From: Amycolatopsis sulphurea
GTDB lineage: Bacteria; Actinomycetota; Actinomycetes; Mycobacteriales; Pseudonocardiaceae
Length of the DNA stretch: 64,000 nt
Reading direction: 5' to 3'
Assembly (NCBI RefSeq): GCF_002564045.1
Contig: NZ_PDJK01000002.1
Span: 3,348,001-3,412,000, forward strand
Part shown: piece after piece, positions 26,266 through 34,612 of the stretch
Layout: every line of letters starts with the position of its first letter
Numbering within the stretch: position 1 is the first letter of the stretch
Made by a program: the position numbers and the translations under genes
Notes under the pieces: model-generated
Told to the model about the DNA's origin: nothing
Databases searched by the model: none
The model's input: only the letters and a program-made list of their open reading frames with translations

Positions 26266-26970
26266 TCAGGCGGTGGCGCGGTCGCTGCCCGGCTCGTCGG
26301 GCGAGGCTGGTGGCTCGCCGGGCGGGCGGGTCCACTCCATCCTCGTCAGGGAGTGCCGTCCGGCGCGCAGATGCGCACGCATGATGCCCTCCGCCCAATC
26401 CGCGTCACCGAGGCGGATCGCTTCGAGGATCTCCCGATGCTGGGCGAAGGCGCGGCTGAGGTCGGCATGGGTGTGGTGGTGGAACGCTTCCCGCACGAAC
26501 GGCGGGTCGAGGGTCGCGGGAAGCATCGCGACCAGCTGCCGGTTTCCCATGCCGCGGTAGAGCGTCAGGTGGAAATCGATGCAGAGCTGACCCAGCTGCC
26601 CGGCCTGCGGCCCATCGTTGGCCAGCAGCGTGTCGCACTCGTCGCAGATCGCCAGCAGGGCGTCCTCGTCGAGCAGTGCCTTCCGCTCCGTCGTCTGCCG
26701 GATGCCGAAACATTCGAGCAGTACCCGCAGGTCGTAGATGTTGTCGAGATCGGAGGCCGTCCAGCCGATCACCACCGCGCCGCGGTGCCGTTCGATGCTC
26801 ACCAGGCCCTGTGCGCTGAGCCGCTGAATCGCTTCGCGCACCGGGGTTCGGCTCACCCCGGCCGCGACGGCGATGTCTTCCTCCCGCAGCCAGCTTCCGG
26901 CCGGATACTCGCCGTTGGCGATGCCTCGCTGGAGGTGTTCATAGGCGATATCCCTCGCGGACCGGCCCAT
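26266..26970 (-). CDS. GntR-family regulator with FCD domain
   Basis: 234 residues. The N-terminal winged HTH is classical (REEDIAVAAGVSRTPVREAI, then LSAQGLVSIERHRGAVV). The C-terminal FCD helical domain carries the metal-binding histidine and acidic positions (FHLTLYRGMGNRQLV, FHHHTHADLSRAFAQHREIL). Such regulators usually repress catabolic genes until an acid effector binds. ATG 26970 has GAGAGGAG just upstream; longer frames are non-coding. A palindromic box lies 98 bases upstream, with related boxes upstream of the SnoaL-like gene and the VOC/citryl-lyase operon, so it probably controls itself and both flanking transcription units. Confidence 0.9.
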   Translation of the reverse strand: MGRSARDIAYEHLQRGIANGEYPAGSWLREEDIAVAAGVSRTPVREAIQRLSAQGLVSIERHRGAVVIGWTASDLDNIYDLRVLLECFGIRQTTERKALLDEDALLAICDECDTLLANDGPQAGQLGQLCIDFHLTLYRGMGNRQLVAMLPATLDPPFVREAFHHHTHADLSRAFAQHREILEAIRLGDADWAEGIMRAHLRAGRHSLTRMEWTRPPGEPPASPDEPGSDRATA

Positions 26971-27067
26971 CGAGACTCCTCTCCGCGCACCGCAACGGCA
27001 CACAGCGTGCCTGTCACCAGCATCCCATGCCGCACCCGGCTGGCGCACGAGCCGCCGCACGTCACGA

Positions 27068-27081
27068 TATTGGATACAATA
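27068..27081. promoter_or_regulatory. Candidate GntR/FCD box 3 (autoregulatory)
   Basis: TATTGGATACAATA, a palindrome with one central imperfection, 98 bases upstream of the GntR start and between the divergent GntR and VOC transcription units. It is the best-formed member of the box family. Confidence 0.5.
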
Positions 27082-27226
27082 GTGCGGCCAGGTTGCCCGT
27101 GGGTGGGGACCGCAAAGTGCCCTCGTGCTGCGGCTCGGTAGGACGCAAACCCAGGCTGCACCAGTTATTGCGAAAACCTTCGAGGCGCCGGAGAAGTCGT
27201 AGACACTTGAGCGGACAAGCTTTACG

Positions 27227-27236
27227 TGCATACAAT
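27227..27236. promoter_or_regulatory. Candidate GntR/FCD box 4
   Basis: TGCATACAAT, about 62 bases upstream of the VOC gene start; a half-match to the palindromic consensus. Confidence 0.35.
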
Positions 27237-27297
27237 CTCCCCGTTCAACGACGCAGGTCACCTGTCCGTCGCCACCCGGGACTAGGAGATGCAGTTC

Positions 27298-27558
27298 ATG
27301 AGCAAGATCAACTACGCGGGTCTGAAGAACCTGGCGCTCGACAGGGACGCCACCGCCCGGTTCTACCGCGAGGCACTGGGTATCCCGCTGGTCGGCACGA
27401 CCGGAAACCGCGACGAGAACTACCCGCACCGGCACTACTACTTCCCGAGCCCGGGCCGGGGCGGCTCGATCGCGTTCTCCCGCTCCGCCCGTGGTCTGGA
27501 TCTCGAACCGTGGTTCGACGACGCGGACCCGGTGCCCGCCGCGCGTGAGCAGGTCTGA
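27298..27558 (+). CDS. Short VOC/glyoxalase-fold protein, probably truncated
   Basis: 86 residues from ATG 27298, which has AGGAG nine bases upstream (an ATG at 27289 overlaps that site). The sequence KNLALDRDATARFYREALG then GIPLV is the first beta-alpha module of a vicinal-oxygen-chelate protein, and PHRHYYFPSPGRGGSIAFS gives the next strands. A full VOC protein needs about 120 or more residues and a second metal-binding module; here the frame stops after AAREQV, three bases before the next gene. Either a minimal domain or a 3'-truncated gene. Confidence 0.6.
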   Translation: MSKINYAGLKNLALDRDATARFYREALGIPLVGTTGNRDENYPHRHYYFPSPGRGGSIAFSRSARGLDLEPWFDDADPVPAAREQV

Positions 27559-27560
27559 GA

Positions 27561-28331
27561 GTGGTCGGCCTGACGACCTCGATCGGGTTCACCACCGAAG
27601 ACGAGATCCGGGTACAGGGCTATCGGCTGGCCGATGAACTGATGGGGACCGTCGACTTCGGCAGCATGTTCTACCTGCTGGTCACCGGACGGCTCCCCGG
27701 CCACGGTGAAGCGGTGCTGTTCAACGCGGTGCTGGTGGCGCTCGCGGATCACGGCCTGACGCCGTCCGCATTGGCCGCGCGGCTGACCTACACCGGTGCT
27801 CCGGAAGCGGTTCAGGGCGCGGTCGCCGCCGGCGTGCTGGGGGCGGGCAGTGTTTTCCTCGGGGTTTTCGAGGACACCGGCCGCATGTTGCGGGCCTCGG
27901 GGCAGGAGGCGGCGCACGACGAGACCGAGGTGCGGCGCCGCGCCAAGCGGATCGTGGACGAGTATCGCGCGGCGGGAAAGCGGCTGCCGGGCATCGGACA
28001 TCCGATCCACAAGAACGGCGACCCGCGCACGGCGCGGTTGCTGGAGCTGGCCCGCGAACACGGCACGGTCGGCCCGTACATCCGGCTGATGCTGGCGGTG
28101 CAGGAAGAAGCCGCGGCGTCGGCATCGGTGCCGTTGCCGCTGAACGCGGGCGGGATGTGCGGTGCGGTGCTGTGCGACCTCGGCATCGACACGTCGGTAT
28201 TGCGCGGCGTGGCCGTGGTTTCCCGTGCGGCGGGCGTCGTCGGGCATCTGGCCGAAGAAGCTCGGGCGCCCATCGGAAGGTCACTGTGGACACTCGCCGA
28301 GGACGTCGTCGAGTACCGCCCTCTTCGCTGA
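27561..28331 (+). CDS. Citryl-CoA-lyase-like / citrate-synthase-family protein
   Basis: 256 residues, matching the single-domain citrate-synthase-like lyases (citryl-CoA or citramalyl-CoA lyase type) rather than full citrate synthase of about 430. Seen are the N-terminal LTTSIGFTTEDEIRVQGYRL, the active-site GIGHPIHKNGDPRTARL with the conserved His, and NAGGMCGAVLCDLG near the C-terminus. It would cleave a 3-hydroxy-3-carboxyacyl-CoA to acetyl-CoA and an oxo acid. GTG start two bases after the VOC stop. With the HMG-CoA lyase and CoA transferase this makes two retro-aldol CoA lyases in one cluster. Confidence 0.8.
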   Translation: MVGLTTSIGFTTEDEIRVQGYRLADELMGTVDFGSMFYLLVTGRLPGHGEAVLFNAVLVALADHGLTPSALAARLTYTGAPEAVQGAVAAGVLGAGSVFLGVFEDTGRMLRASGQEAAHDETEVRRRAKRIVDEYRAAGKRLPGIGHPIHKNGDPRTARLLELAREHGTVGPYIRLMLAVQEEAAASASVPLPLNAGGMCGAVLCDLGIDTSVLRGVAVVSRAAGVVGHLAEEARAPIGRSLWTLAEDVVEYRPLR

Positions 28332-28355
28332 ATCCGAACACAAAGGACGCAGACC

Positions 28356-28911
28356 ATGTCCACCGGATACACCGGTGACGTGCCGGTGCACGGGCCGGCC
28401 ACCGGAGACCAGCTGCTGATCGATGCCGCCGACGAAGCGGATGTCCTCCTTGGACTCGCGGGGTCTGCCGGATTGACCAAAGTGGTCACGACCCACGGCC
28501 ATGACGATCACTGGCAGGCGCTGGCGGAAGTGGCTGGAAAGACCGGCGCGCAGCCCGCCGACGCGCCGCACATTCCGGTCGCCACCGACTGCCCGGTCCG
28601 GGACGGCGACCGCATCCGGTTCGGCGACGTCGAACTCACCGTCACGCACCTGGCCGGCCATACCGCGGGTTCGATCGCCTTGAGTTACGAGGAGCCGGAA
28701 GGTATCGTCCACGGATTCACCGGCGACGTGCTTTTTCCGGGCGGTGTAGGCAAAACCACGACGAACCGTTCGCCCTGCTGCTGGCGGGTGTCACGCGCAA
28801 GCTCTTCGACCCCTATCCGGACAGCACCTGGATCTACCCCGGTCACGGCCCCGTCACCACACTCGGTGCCGAACGGCCGAAACTGGCGGAATGGCGCCGT
28901 CGCTGCTGGTA
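28356..28911 (+). pseudogene. Broken MBL-fold hydrolase gene
   Basis: The 5' part reads TGDVPVHGPATG then LLIDAADEADVLLGL, with the expected 30 or so residues between them missing. The metal motif TTHGHDDHWQAL and HLAGHTAGSIAL are intact, then VHGFTGDVLFPGGVGKTT. The frame then shifts; the correct continuation is in another frame: EPFALLLAGVTRKLFDP, STWIYPGHGPVTTLGAERP and LAEWRRRCW, ending near 28911. So the gene has an internal deletion and a frameshift. The family is glyoxalase-II-like hydrolases. Confidence 0.75.
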
Positions 28912-29047
28912 AGCGGCGGATTTCCGCGTTATGTACATAGTGGACTATTCGGCGGGTGGAACGCGTGATCCGCGTGCCGACCGCCACCGCATTGCTCTCC
29001 CGCCCCACCGGCGTGTTCGCGCTGGTACTGCACAAAGGTGTGCCACC

Positions 29048-30331
29048 ATGCCCAGTTCACCGACGAACCGGCGTTCCGCCGTGGTCGTGGCCCTCTGCTT
29101 CGCGGTACTGATCTTCGACGGGTACGACCTCATCATCTACGGCGCCACCGTCCCCGACCTGCTCGCCTACCAGCCGTGGCACCTCACCACGGCGTCGACC
29201 GGCCTGCTCGGCAGCCTGGCCCTGTTCGGCATCGTCGTGGGCGCGCTCGGCGCCTCGACGCTCGCGGCGAAGTTCACCCGGCGCAAGGCCATCCTGATTT
29301 CGCTCATCTGGTTCTCCTGCGCCATGGCGTTGACCGCTGCCGCCCCTTCGCCATGGCTGTTCGGGGTGGGCCGGGTTCTCGCCGGCCTCGGGCTGGGGGC
29401 CGCGATCCCGAGCTGCATCACGGTCACCGCGGATTTCTCGCGTGGTGGCCGGAAAAACCTGAACAACGCCATCATGTTCTCCGGTTACGCGGTCGGTGGC
29501 ATTTTCTCCTCGCTGCTGGCGCTGGCGCTGCTGCCCCACGTCGGATTCCGGGTGATGTTCGCGTTCGGCGCGGCGCCGCTGCTGCTGGTGCCGGTCCTGC
29601 TCAAGTGGCTGCCCGAATCGCCCGCCGACCTCATCCGCCGTGGCAGGACAGCGGAAGCGGCGGCCGTGGCCGAGCGGTACGGCCTCACCGCGGTCACCAC
29701 CTCAGATGAGCCGGTGGCGGCTCCCTCGATCTGGCGTGGCCGGACCGGTGTGGCCACCGTGTTCTTCTGCCTCGCCGGGGTGTTCGGCCAGCTTCTGATC
29801 TACGGCATGAACACTTGGCTGCCGCAGATCATGCGGCTGGCCGGCTATTCCCTGACCTCGTCGCTCGCCTTCCTCGTGGCCATCAACACCGGCGCCATCG
29901 TCGGTTCGGTCGGGTCGGCGCCGCTGGCGGATCGGTTCGGTGCCAGGCCCGTTGCCGCCGGGTCCTTCGCCGCCGCCATGATCGCGCTCGTCGTCCTGGG
30001 CGTCGGCGGGGCACCCACGCCGGTGCTGCTGGTACTGGTCGCGGTCGTCGGTTTCGGCTCGATCGGATCGCTGACGCTGCTCTACGGTTTCATCGGCATC
30101 TACTACCCGGCCGCCTCCCGTGCGGCCGCGATGAGCGCCACGTTCGGGATCGCCCGGATCGGCGCCGTGGTGGCCACGCTGGGCGGTGGCGGCTTCCTCG
30201 CCCTGAATCTGCCGACGACGTGGAACTTCCTGGTGTGGGTGCTGCCCGCGCTGCTCGGCGCGGTCGCGGTGCTGACCGTGCCGGCCGTGACCGCCGACCG
30301 GGCCGCCGTGCTGAGTCGCGAACGCGGTTGA
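29048..30331 (+). CDS. MFS transporter, aromatic acid:H+ symporter family
   Basis: 427 residues with about twelve membrane helices. The first helix contains FDGYDLIIYGATVP, the DGYD signature of the AAHS group (benzoate, 4-hydroxybenzoate, protocatechuate carriers). Loop 2-3 has KFTRRKAILIS; the second half has PLADRFGARPV. ATG 29048 has AAAGGTG upstream; a longer frame to 28931 is not credible. The gene suggests import of an aromatic or related acid for the catabolic genes around it. Confidence 0.88.
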   Translation: MPSSPTNRRSAVVVALCFAVLIFDGYDLIIYGATVPDLLAYQPWHLTTASTGLLGSLALFGIVVGALGASTLAAKFTRRKAILISLIWFSCAMALTAAAPSPWLFGVGRVLAGLGLGAAIPSCITVTADFSRGGRKNLNNAIMFSGYAVGGIFSSLLALALLPHVGFRVMFAFGAAPLLLVPVLLKWLPESPADLIRRGRTAEAAAVAERYGLTAVTTSDEPVAAPSIWRGRTGVATVFFCLAGVFGQLLIYGMNTWLPQIMRLAGYSLTSSLAFLVAINTGAIVGSVGSAPLADRFGARPVAAGSFAAAMIALVVLGVGGAPTPVLLVLVAVVGFGSIGSLTLLYGFIGIYYPAASRAAAMSATFGIARIGAVVATLGGGGFLALNLPTTWNFLVWVLPALLGAVAVLTVPAVTADRAAVLSRERG

Positions 30332-30344
30332 CCTCCCCAGCCGT

Positions 30345-30500
30345 TGCCGGCCTTCCGGAGTTCGCGTTTGCGGATCTTTTCGATGGCGTTCTTGGGCAAT
30401 TCGCCGACGAAGTGCACCGAGCGGGGCTTCTTGAACGAAGCCATGCGGGCTTTGCAGTGCTCGATGAGGTCGGCTTTCCCGACTCCGGTGGCCGAGATTT
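30345..30500 (-). pseudogene. C-terminal fragment of an acyl-CoA synthetase
   Basis: Reads GVGKADLIEHCKARMASFKK then PRSVHFVGELPKNAIEKIRK and RELRKAGNGW, which is the last 50 residues of an ANL-superfamily ligase, with the catalytic-Lys loop (usual form NAAGKVLKR) altered to NAIEKIRKR. Everything upstream is missing. It ends the catabolic cluster and shows that another ligase once stood here. Confidence 0.75.
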
Positions 30501-30516
30501 AGTCCACTGTGGACTA
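30500..30516. promoter_or_regulatory. 17-base perfect palindrome, possible operator
   Basis: TAGTCCACTGTGGACTA. A related half-site ATAGTGGACTATT occurs at about 28935-28947, upstream of the MFS gene. Both may be binding sites for one regulator, or relics of a lost promoter. Confidence 0.35.
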
Positions 30517-30579
30517 TGGTGTGGCGCCCGGCCTGCCGGCCGGGCGCCACAGGACCGGTACGCAGTCACCCGTCGCCGG

Positions 30580-31314
30580 TCACCGGACCGGCAGTGCCGG
30601 GCGTTGCCGGGACAGGGCGGCCGGATCCAGCGTGGCCCGGGTGCCTGCGCGATGGCCTTCGCGGTAGCCCGTGCCGGAGAGGCGGCGGGGGGAGGCGGTG
30701 CGGAGGTCTCCGTATTCGCGGTCGAAAGCCTGTTGCACCACTGTGGTGCGGTCGTGGATCACCAGCTCCGCCGACGGCTGGCCGGGGGCGGTCGGGCGGT
30801 GGTCACGGGCCGCCTTCGCCTCGGCGCGCTGCAGGCGCTCGTGTACGGCGCGGGCGAAGCCGTTCAGCCAGGTGCGGCGGTAGGCGGCCAGCGACTCGTG
30901 GAACATGCGCTGCTCGGGACGTACCCGGTTCAGCTGGGTGCTCGCCTGCAGCAGCAGACTGGTGAACAGCAGTTCGACCCGCCCGAGATCGGAGCGGAAG
31001 CCGAACACGGTGACGGACTCGACGCTCTGCCCCGCGCGGTGCAGCAGGGTCCGGCAGCGCAGTGGGTAGGCGATGCTGGTGAGCAGGCTCGCCTTGTCGC
31101 GGCTGTACGGATTCTCGATCGGGAGCGTCAGCACGGTGATCTCGTCGCTGCCGTGGCCTGCCGCGGCCAGCACCGCGTCGTCGATGCCGTGGCGGGCGAT
31201 CAGCTCCGCGGCCTTCGTGTTGTACAGCTCCGCTTCTTCCGCGGTGACTGCCGGGTCCTCGGCTTTCGCCAGCAGTTTGCGTACGCGCTCCAGCTGCGAG
31301 TCGTAGGCGGGCAT
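30580..31314 (-). CDS. DUF2786 domain protein
   Basis: 244 residues. The N-terminal 40 residues (LERVRKLLAKAEDPAVTAEE then AELYNTKAAELIARHGID) are the DUF2786 domain, a predicted nucleic-acid- or nucleotide-associated helical module. The rest is helical with no recognised enzyme motif; the C-terminus is basic (RRLSGTGYREGHRAGTRA). ATG 31314 with GAGGGGG upstream. It stands alone, divergent from the FAD oxidoreductase. Widespread in actinobacteria; function unknown. Confidence 0.82.
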   Translation of the reverse strand: MPAYDSQLERVRKLLAKAEDPAVTAEEAELYNTKAAELIARHGIDDAVLAAAGHGSDEITVLTLPIENPYSRDKASLLTSIAYPLRCRTLLHRAGQSVESVTVFGFRSDLGRVELLFTSLLLQASTQLNRVRPEQRMFHESLAAYRRTWLNGFARAVHERLQRAEAKAARDHRPTAPGQPSAELVIHDRTTVVQQAFDREYGDLRTASPRRLSGTGYREGHRAGTRATLDPAALSRQRPALPVR

Positions 31315-31450
31315 GATCCCCCTCTCTCTGCCGGTGCGGCCCGGGTGGGCCGACGTGGAGCCACGGTAGACGTGGGGTACGACAATATTCGATCAAGTGT
31401 TCGGCAGAGTCACCGGGCACCCTCTGTATCCGAAGGCCTACGCTCGCAGT

Positions 31451-32881
31451 ATGCCGTCGCCTCGCACGCTGGACGTCGCGGTAGTCGGTTCGGGACCGAA
31501 CGGCCTGGCTGCCGCGGTCCTGTTCGCGCGCGCTGGACGGTCCGTGGCGGTGTACGAGGCCGCTGCCGAGCCAGGCGGCGGCGCGCGGTCTGCGCGGCTG
31601 TTCGACGCCGGCGTGGTGCACGACCTGTGCTCGGCGGTCCATCCGATGGCGGTCGCGTCGCCGTTCTTTCGCCTGTTCGATCTTGAAGCGCACGGTGTGC
31701 AGCTGTGCCGCTCCGAAGCCGAGTACGCGCACCCGATCGACGAGCGTCGTGCGGCAATCGCGTACGCGGACCTCGAACGCACCTGTGCCGGCCTGGGGGT
31801 CGACGGTGCGCGTTGGCGGCGTTTCATGACGCCGCTCATCGAGCGGACCGAAGAAGTCGTCGAAACCATCTTCGGTGACTTCAGGCGGCCGCCTCGCCCC
31901 GGCGTCGCCGCGTTGCTGGCTTCACGGCTTGTTGGGATCAGGGCCTTTCGCGGTACCGAAGCACGGGCGCTGCTCGCTGGCGTTGCCGCGCACGCGATGG
32001 GACGGTTGCCGTCGTTGGTGGGTGATGGGATCGGCGTGTTGCTCGGGCATCTGGCGCACACCAGCGGCTGGCCGGTCCCGCGCGGAGGCACGGAAAAGAT
32101 CACCGAAGCCCTCGTAGCCGACCTATGCGCACACGGCGGCGACGTACACACCGACGCTCGCGTCGCCGACCTTCGGCAGCTTTCGCACGCGCGCGTCGTG
32201 ATGCTGGATCTTGCGCCTCAGGGCGTCCTCGACATTGCCGGGCCGCTGCTGCCCGAAGGGTATCGGCGGGCGCTGCAACGAGTCCGGTACGGCCCGTCCG
32301 CCGCCAAGGTGGATTTCCTTGTTTCAGAACCGATCCCTTGGAGGAATCCTGCGTTGGCGCAGGCCGGAACGCTGCACCTCGGAGGGACGCGAGAAGCCGT
32401 GTACGCGGCCGAGAACGCTGTGGCCGCCGGGAGGCGCGCGGAGGAGCCATTCGTGCTCCTCGCGCAGCCAATGGCCGCGGACCCGTCTCGTGGGCTCCCG
32501 GGCAAACAGCCAATCTGGGCGTACGCCCATGTGCCGCACGGTGATCCACTCGATGCCACAGATGTGATCCGCCGTCGCATCGAGCGATACGCGCCCGGCT
32601 TCAGCGACATGGTGCTCGCTTCGCGGGCGGTATCGGCGAGTGAGCTGGAGGCGTACAACCCGAATTACGTGGGCGGCGATATCGCCACTTCGGCCGTGAC
32701 AGTGCGGCAAGTGCTGGCTCGCCCCGTCGTACGGTGGAATCCGCACCGAACCCCGCTACGCGGTGTCTACCTCTGTTCCGCAGCCACCGCGCCCGGCCCC
32801 GGTGTACACGGCATGTGTGGCTACTACGCCGCGAAGGCTGCGTTGCGCCGGGAGTTCGGGCAGACCGAGCCGGTCTTCTGA
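31451..32881 (+). CDS. NAD(P)/FAD-dependent oxidoreductase, phytoene-desaturase-like
   Basis: 476 residues. The dinucleotide-binding site DVAVVGSGPNGLAAAVLFAR (residues 8-27) and GGGARSARLFDAG are typical of the phytoene desaturase / PYROXD2-like flavoproteins. The C-terminal FAD-contacting segment is GVYLCSAATAPGPGVHGMCG. No carotenoid genes adjoin it, so a carotenoid role is not supported. ATG 31451 has no clear ribosome binding site but a TACGCT -10-like box lies about 11 bases before it, suggesting a leaderless message. Confidence 0.85.
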   Translation: MPSPRTLDVAVVGSGPNGLAAAVLFARAGRSVAVYEAAAEPGGGARSARLFDAGVVHDLCSAVHPMAVASPFFRLFDLEAHGVQLCRSEAEYAHPIDERRAAIAYADLERTCAGLGVDGARWRRFMTPLIERTEEVVETIFGDFRRPPRPGVAALLASRLVGIRAFRGTEARALLAGVAAHAMGRLPSLVGDGIGVLLGHLAHTSGWPVPRGGTEKITEALVADLCAHGGDVHTDARVADLRQLSHARVVMLDLAPQGVLDIAGPLLPEGYRRALQRVRYGPSAAKVDFLVSEPIPWRNPALAQAGTLHLGGTREAVYAAENAVAAGRRAEEPFVLLAQPMAADPSRGLPGKQPIWAYAHVPHGDPLDATDVIRRRIERYAPGFSDMVLASRAVSASELEAYNPNYVGGDIATSAVTVRQVLARPVVRWNPHRTPLRGVYLCSAATAPGPGVHGMCGYYAAKAALRREFGQTEPVF

Positions 32882-32894
32882 CGCGGGCGTTGCG

Positions 32895-33479
32895 TCACAA
32901 CCCCAGGTACGCGTCGAGGGACACGGCGAGCGCTGCTTCGGGAGACGGCGCGAAGCTCGCCCCCGCCAGCCCGCCCCAGAGCCACAGTTGCGCGAGGCCG
33001 TGCAGCGCCGCCCACAGCGACGCGGCGAGCAGCCGCGGGTCGGTCCCGGTGCGTACGCGGCTTTCGGGTGCTTCGGCGACGTAGAGACGGACAAGTTCGG
33101 CGAAGTAGTCGAAGACCGCGCTGCTGGCCGCGACGAGCTGTGGTTCTTCGGTGTCGATCAGATCGCGCCGGAACATCAGCTCGAACATCGCCGGGTTCGT
33201 CAACGCGAAGTCGACGTACGCATGGCAGGCGGCCGTCACGCGCTCTCGCGGCGGCCCGGCGGGTAGCTGCGTGCCGCGGTCGAGTAGCTGGGTGAAGCCG
33301 AGCGTCGCGACACCGGAAAGCAATTCGGCACGGCCGGAAAAGTGCCGTAGCGGTGCGCCGTGTGACACCCCTGCCGCCTTCGCGATTCCGCGCAGCGTCA
33401 CCGCGTCTACGCCGGAATCGGCGAGCAGCTCCGAGGCGGTGCGGATCAGTCGTTGCCGCGCGGGCGACGCCGTGCTCAC
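32895..33479 (-). CDS. TetR-family regulator
   Basis: 194 residues. N-terminal HTH: LIRTASELLADSGVDAVTLR and IAKAAGVSHGAPLRHFSGRA. The helical C-terminal domain resembles the WHG/TetR_C_33-type group (NPAMFELMFRRDLID). The GTG start overlaps the stop of the SGNH hydrolase gene (GTGA), so the two are translationally coupled and the regulator is the second gene. It probably acts on the palindrome GTAGACgctGTCTAC upstream of the hydrolase gene. Converges with the FAD oxidoreductase 14 bases away. Confidence 0.88.
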   Translation of the reverse strand: MSTASPARQRLIRTASELLADSGVDAVTLRGIAKAAGVSHGAPLRHFSGRAELLSGVATLGFTQLLDRGTQLPAGPPRERVTAACHAYVDFALTNPAMFELMFRRDLIDTEEPQLVAASSAVFDYFAELVRLYVAEAPESRVRTGTDPRLLAASLWAALHGLAQLWLWGGLAGASFAPSPEAALAVSLDAYLGL

Positions 33480-34261
33480 AGCTGCGCTTCGGAAAACGCC
33501 ATCGGCAGCAACTCGGGGCGCTTCGGCAGGAATCCGTCGCCCGGCGACCGGCCGGTGAGCCGGTTGCGTAGCCGGGTGATCCCCACCGGCAGCACCTCCT
33601 GCCACATCCAGCGCAGGTCGGCGAGCCGGTTCGCCGGCGTGGGCCGCCCCGGTAACGGGCGCAGCCAGCCCTCCTCGTGCGGCACGCCGAGCTTGCCCAG
33701 CACGTGTCCGGCCACGCGCAGGTGCCCGGCCTCCGACAGGTGCAGCCGGTCCGGCCCGAAGTAGCGGGAATCGTGTGCGGCCTGGTCGGGCCACAGGTCC
33801 ACCAGCTTCGCGCCGTAGCTGACCGATGCCTCGCGGATGGCGTCGTTGAGCGCGCTGACCCGCGGCCGCATCCGATGGCCGAAGGGCATGCGGTGCGCGA
33901 TGTCGCTCAACGTGAACGTGACCACGGACGGCGCGATCTGAGTGCACTGCCGGATCGCGGCATCCACCCGGCGGGCGACCGTGCGCGCGTCCCAGCCGCG
34001 GCTCATCACGTCGTTGCCGCCGCCGAACAGGGCGATCAGATCGGGCTCATGCCGCCCGGCGGCGGGCAGCTGCTCGGCGATGATCTGGTCCAGCCGCCGC
34101 CCGCGCACCGCGAGGTTCGCGTAGCGGAACCCGGGCTCGTCCTCGGCGAGGCGCCCGGCGACGAAATCGGCCCAGCCGCGGTACTGGCTCCGGTCGGGGT
34201 ACGGATCGTCCAGCCCCTCGGCACAGCTGTCGCCCACGGCGACGAACGTGCGATAACCCAT
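33476..34261 (-). CDS. SGNH/GDSL-family hydrolase
   Basis: 261 residues. The four SGNH blocks are visible: FVAVGDSCAEG with the nucleophile Ser (block I, GDSC form), a Gly block (NLAVRGRRLDQ), GGGNDVMS (block III), and DRLHLSEAGH (block V, catalytic Asp-His). It is an esterase or lipase without a signal peptide, so cytoplasmic. ATG 34261 has GAGGAG six bases upstream. First gene of a two-gene operon with a TetR regulator. Its natural ester is unknown. Confidence 0.9.
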   Translation of the reverse strand: MGYRTFVAVGDSCAEGLDDPYPDRSQYRGWADFVAGRLAEDEPGFRYANLAVRGRRLDQIIAEQLPAAGRHEPDLIALFGGGNDVMSRGWDARTVARRVDAAIRQCTQIAPSVVTFTLSDIAHRMPFGHRMRPRVSALNDAIREASVSYGAKLVDLWPDQAAHDSRYFGPDRLHLSEAGHLRVAGHVLGKLGVPHEEGWLRPLPGRPTPANRLADLRWMWQEVLPVGITRLRNRLTGRSPGDGFLPKRPELLPMAFSEAQL

Positions 34262-34316
34262 GGCGAACTCCTCGTAACCCCTGATTCATCTTCCCGACAC
34301 TGTTTATCAAACCGAA

Positions 34317-34331
34317 GTAGACGCTGTCTAC
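34317..34331 (-). promoter_or_regulatory. Candidate TetR operator over the SGNH/TetR promoter
   Basis: GTAGAC gct GTCTAC, a perfect 6-base inverted repeat 56-70 bases upstream of the SGNH start. On the minus strand TAGACA (-35) and TAAACA (-10) are 18 bases apart and the repeat covers the -35, a good arrangement for autorepression by the coupled TetR. Confidence 0.5.
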
Positions 34332-34448
34332 CTAGGGGTCGCGGGCGTCGATGTCCTCTGGGATCGCAGCCCAGCCGTTCTGGCTGCGCTGGACAAAGCA
34401 CCAAACACGTGTCCGTCTGGGAGGCGCACCCGACCACCTGACGATGGG

Positions 34449-34600
34449 CTGTGAAGGACCCCTTCACAGACCCGAGACAGGTCCGGCGCACACCGCGAGG
34501 TGGTCGCGCATCTCGAACACCTCCGCTGATCACGGGTCCTCGACCGGCTGTGAAGGGACCCTTCACAGCCCAAAAGTCCGTGAAGGGTCCCTTGACAGCC
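34449..34600. repeat. Nested palindromic repeat group, copy B
   Basis: A single half-unit (34451-34467), 80 bases of interstitial sequence also found near 38.7 kb and 58.5 kb (ACCCGAGACAGGTCC-like, CGCGAGGTGGTCGCG), and a full unit (34547-34599). It fills most of the gap 34332-34612 between the SGNH gene and the GAF-regulator 3' end. Compared with the 58.5-kb copies it lacks about 100 internal bases. Confidence 0.85.
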
Positions 34601-34612
34601 GAGCCGAGGACC

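Noticed and set aside
31451..32881. Carotenoid biosynthesis gene
   Set aside because: The protein is phytoene-desaturase-like only at family level and no crtB, crtE or lycopene genes adjoin it.
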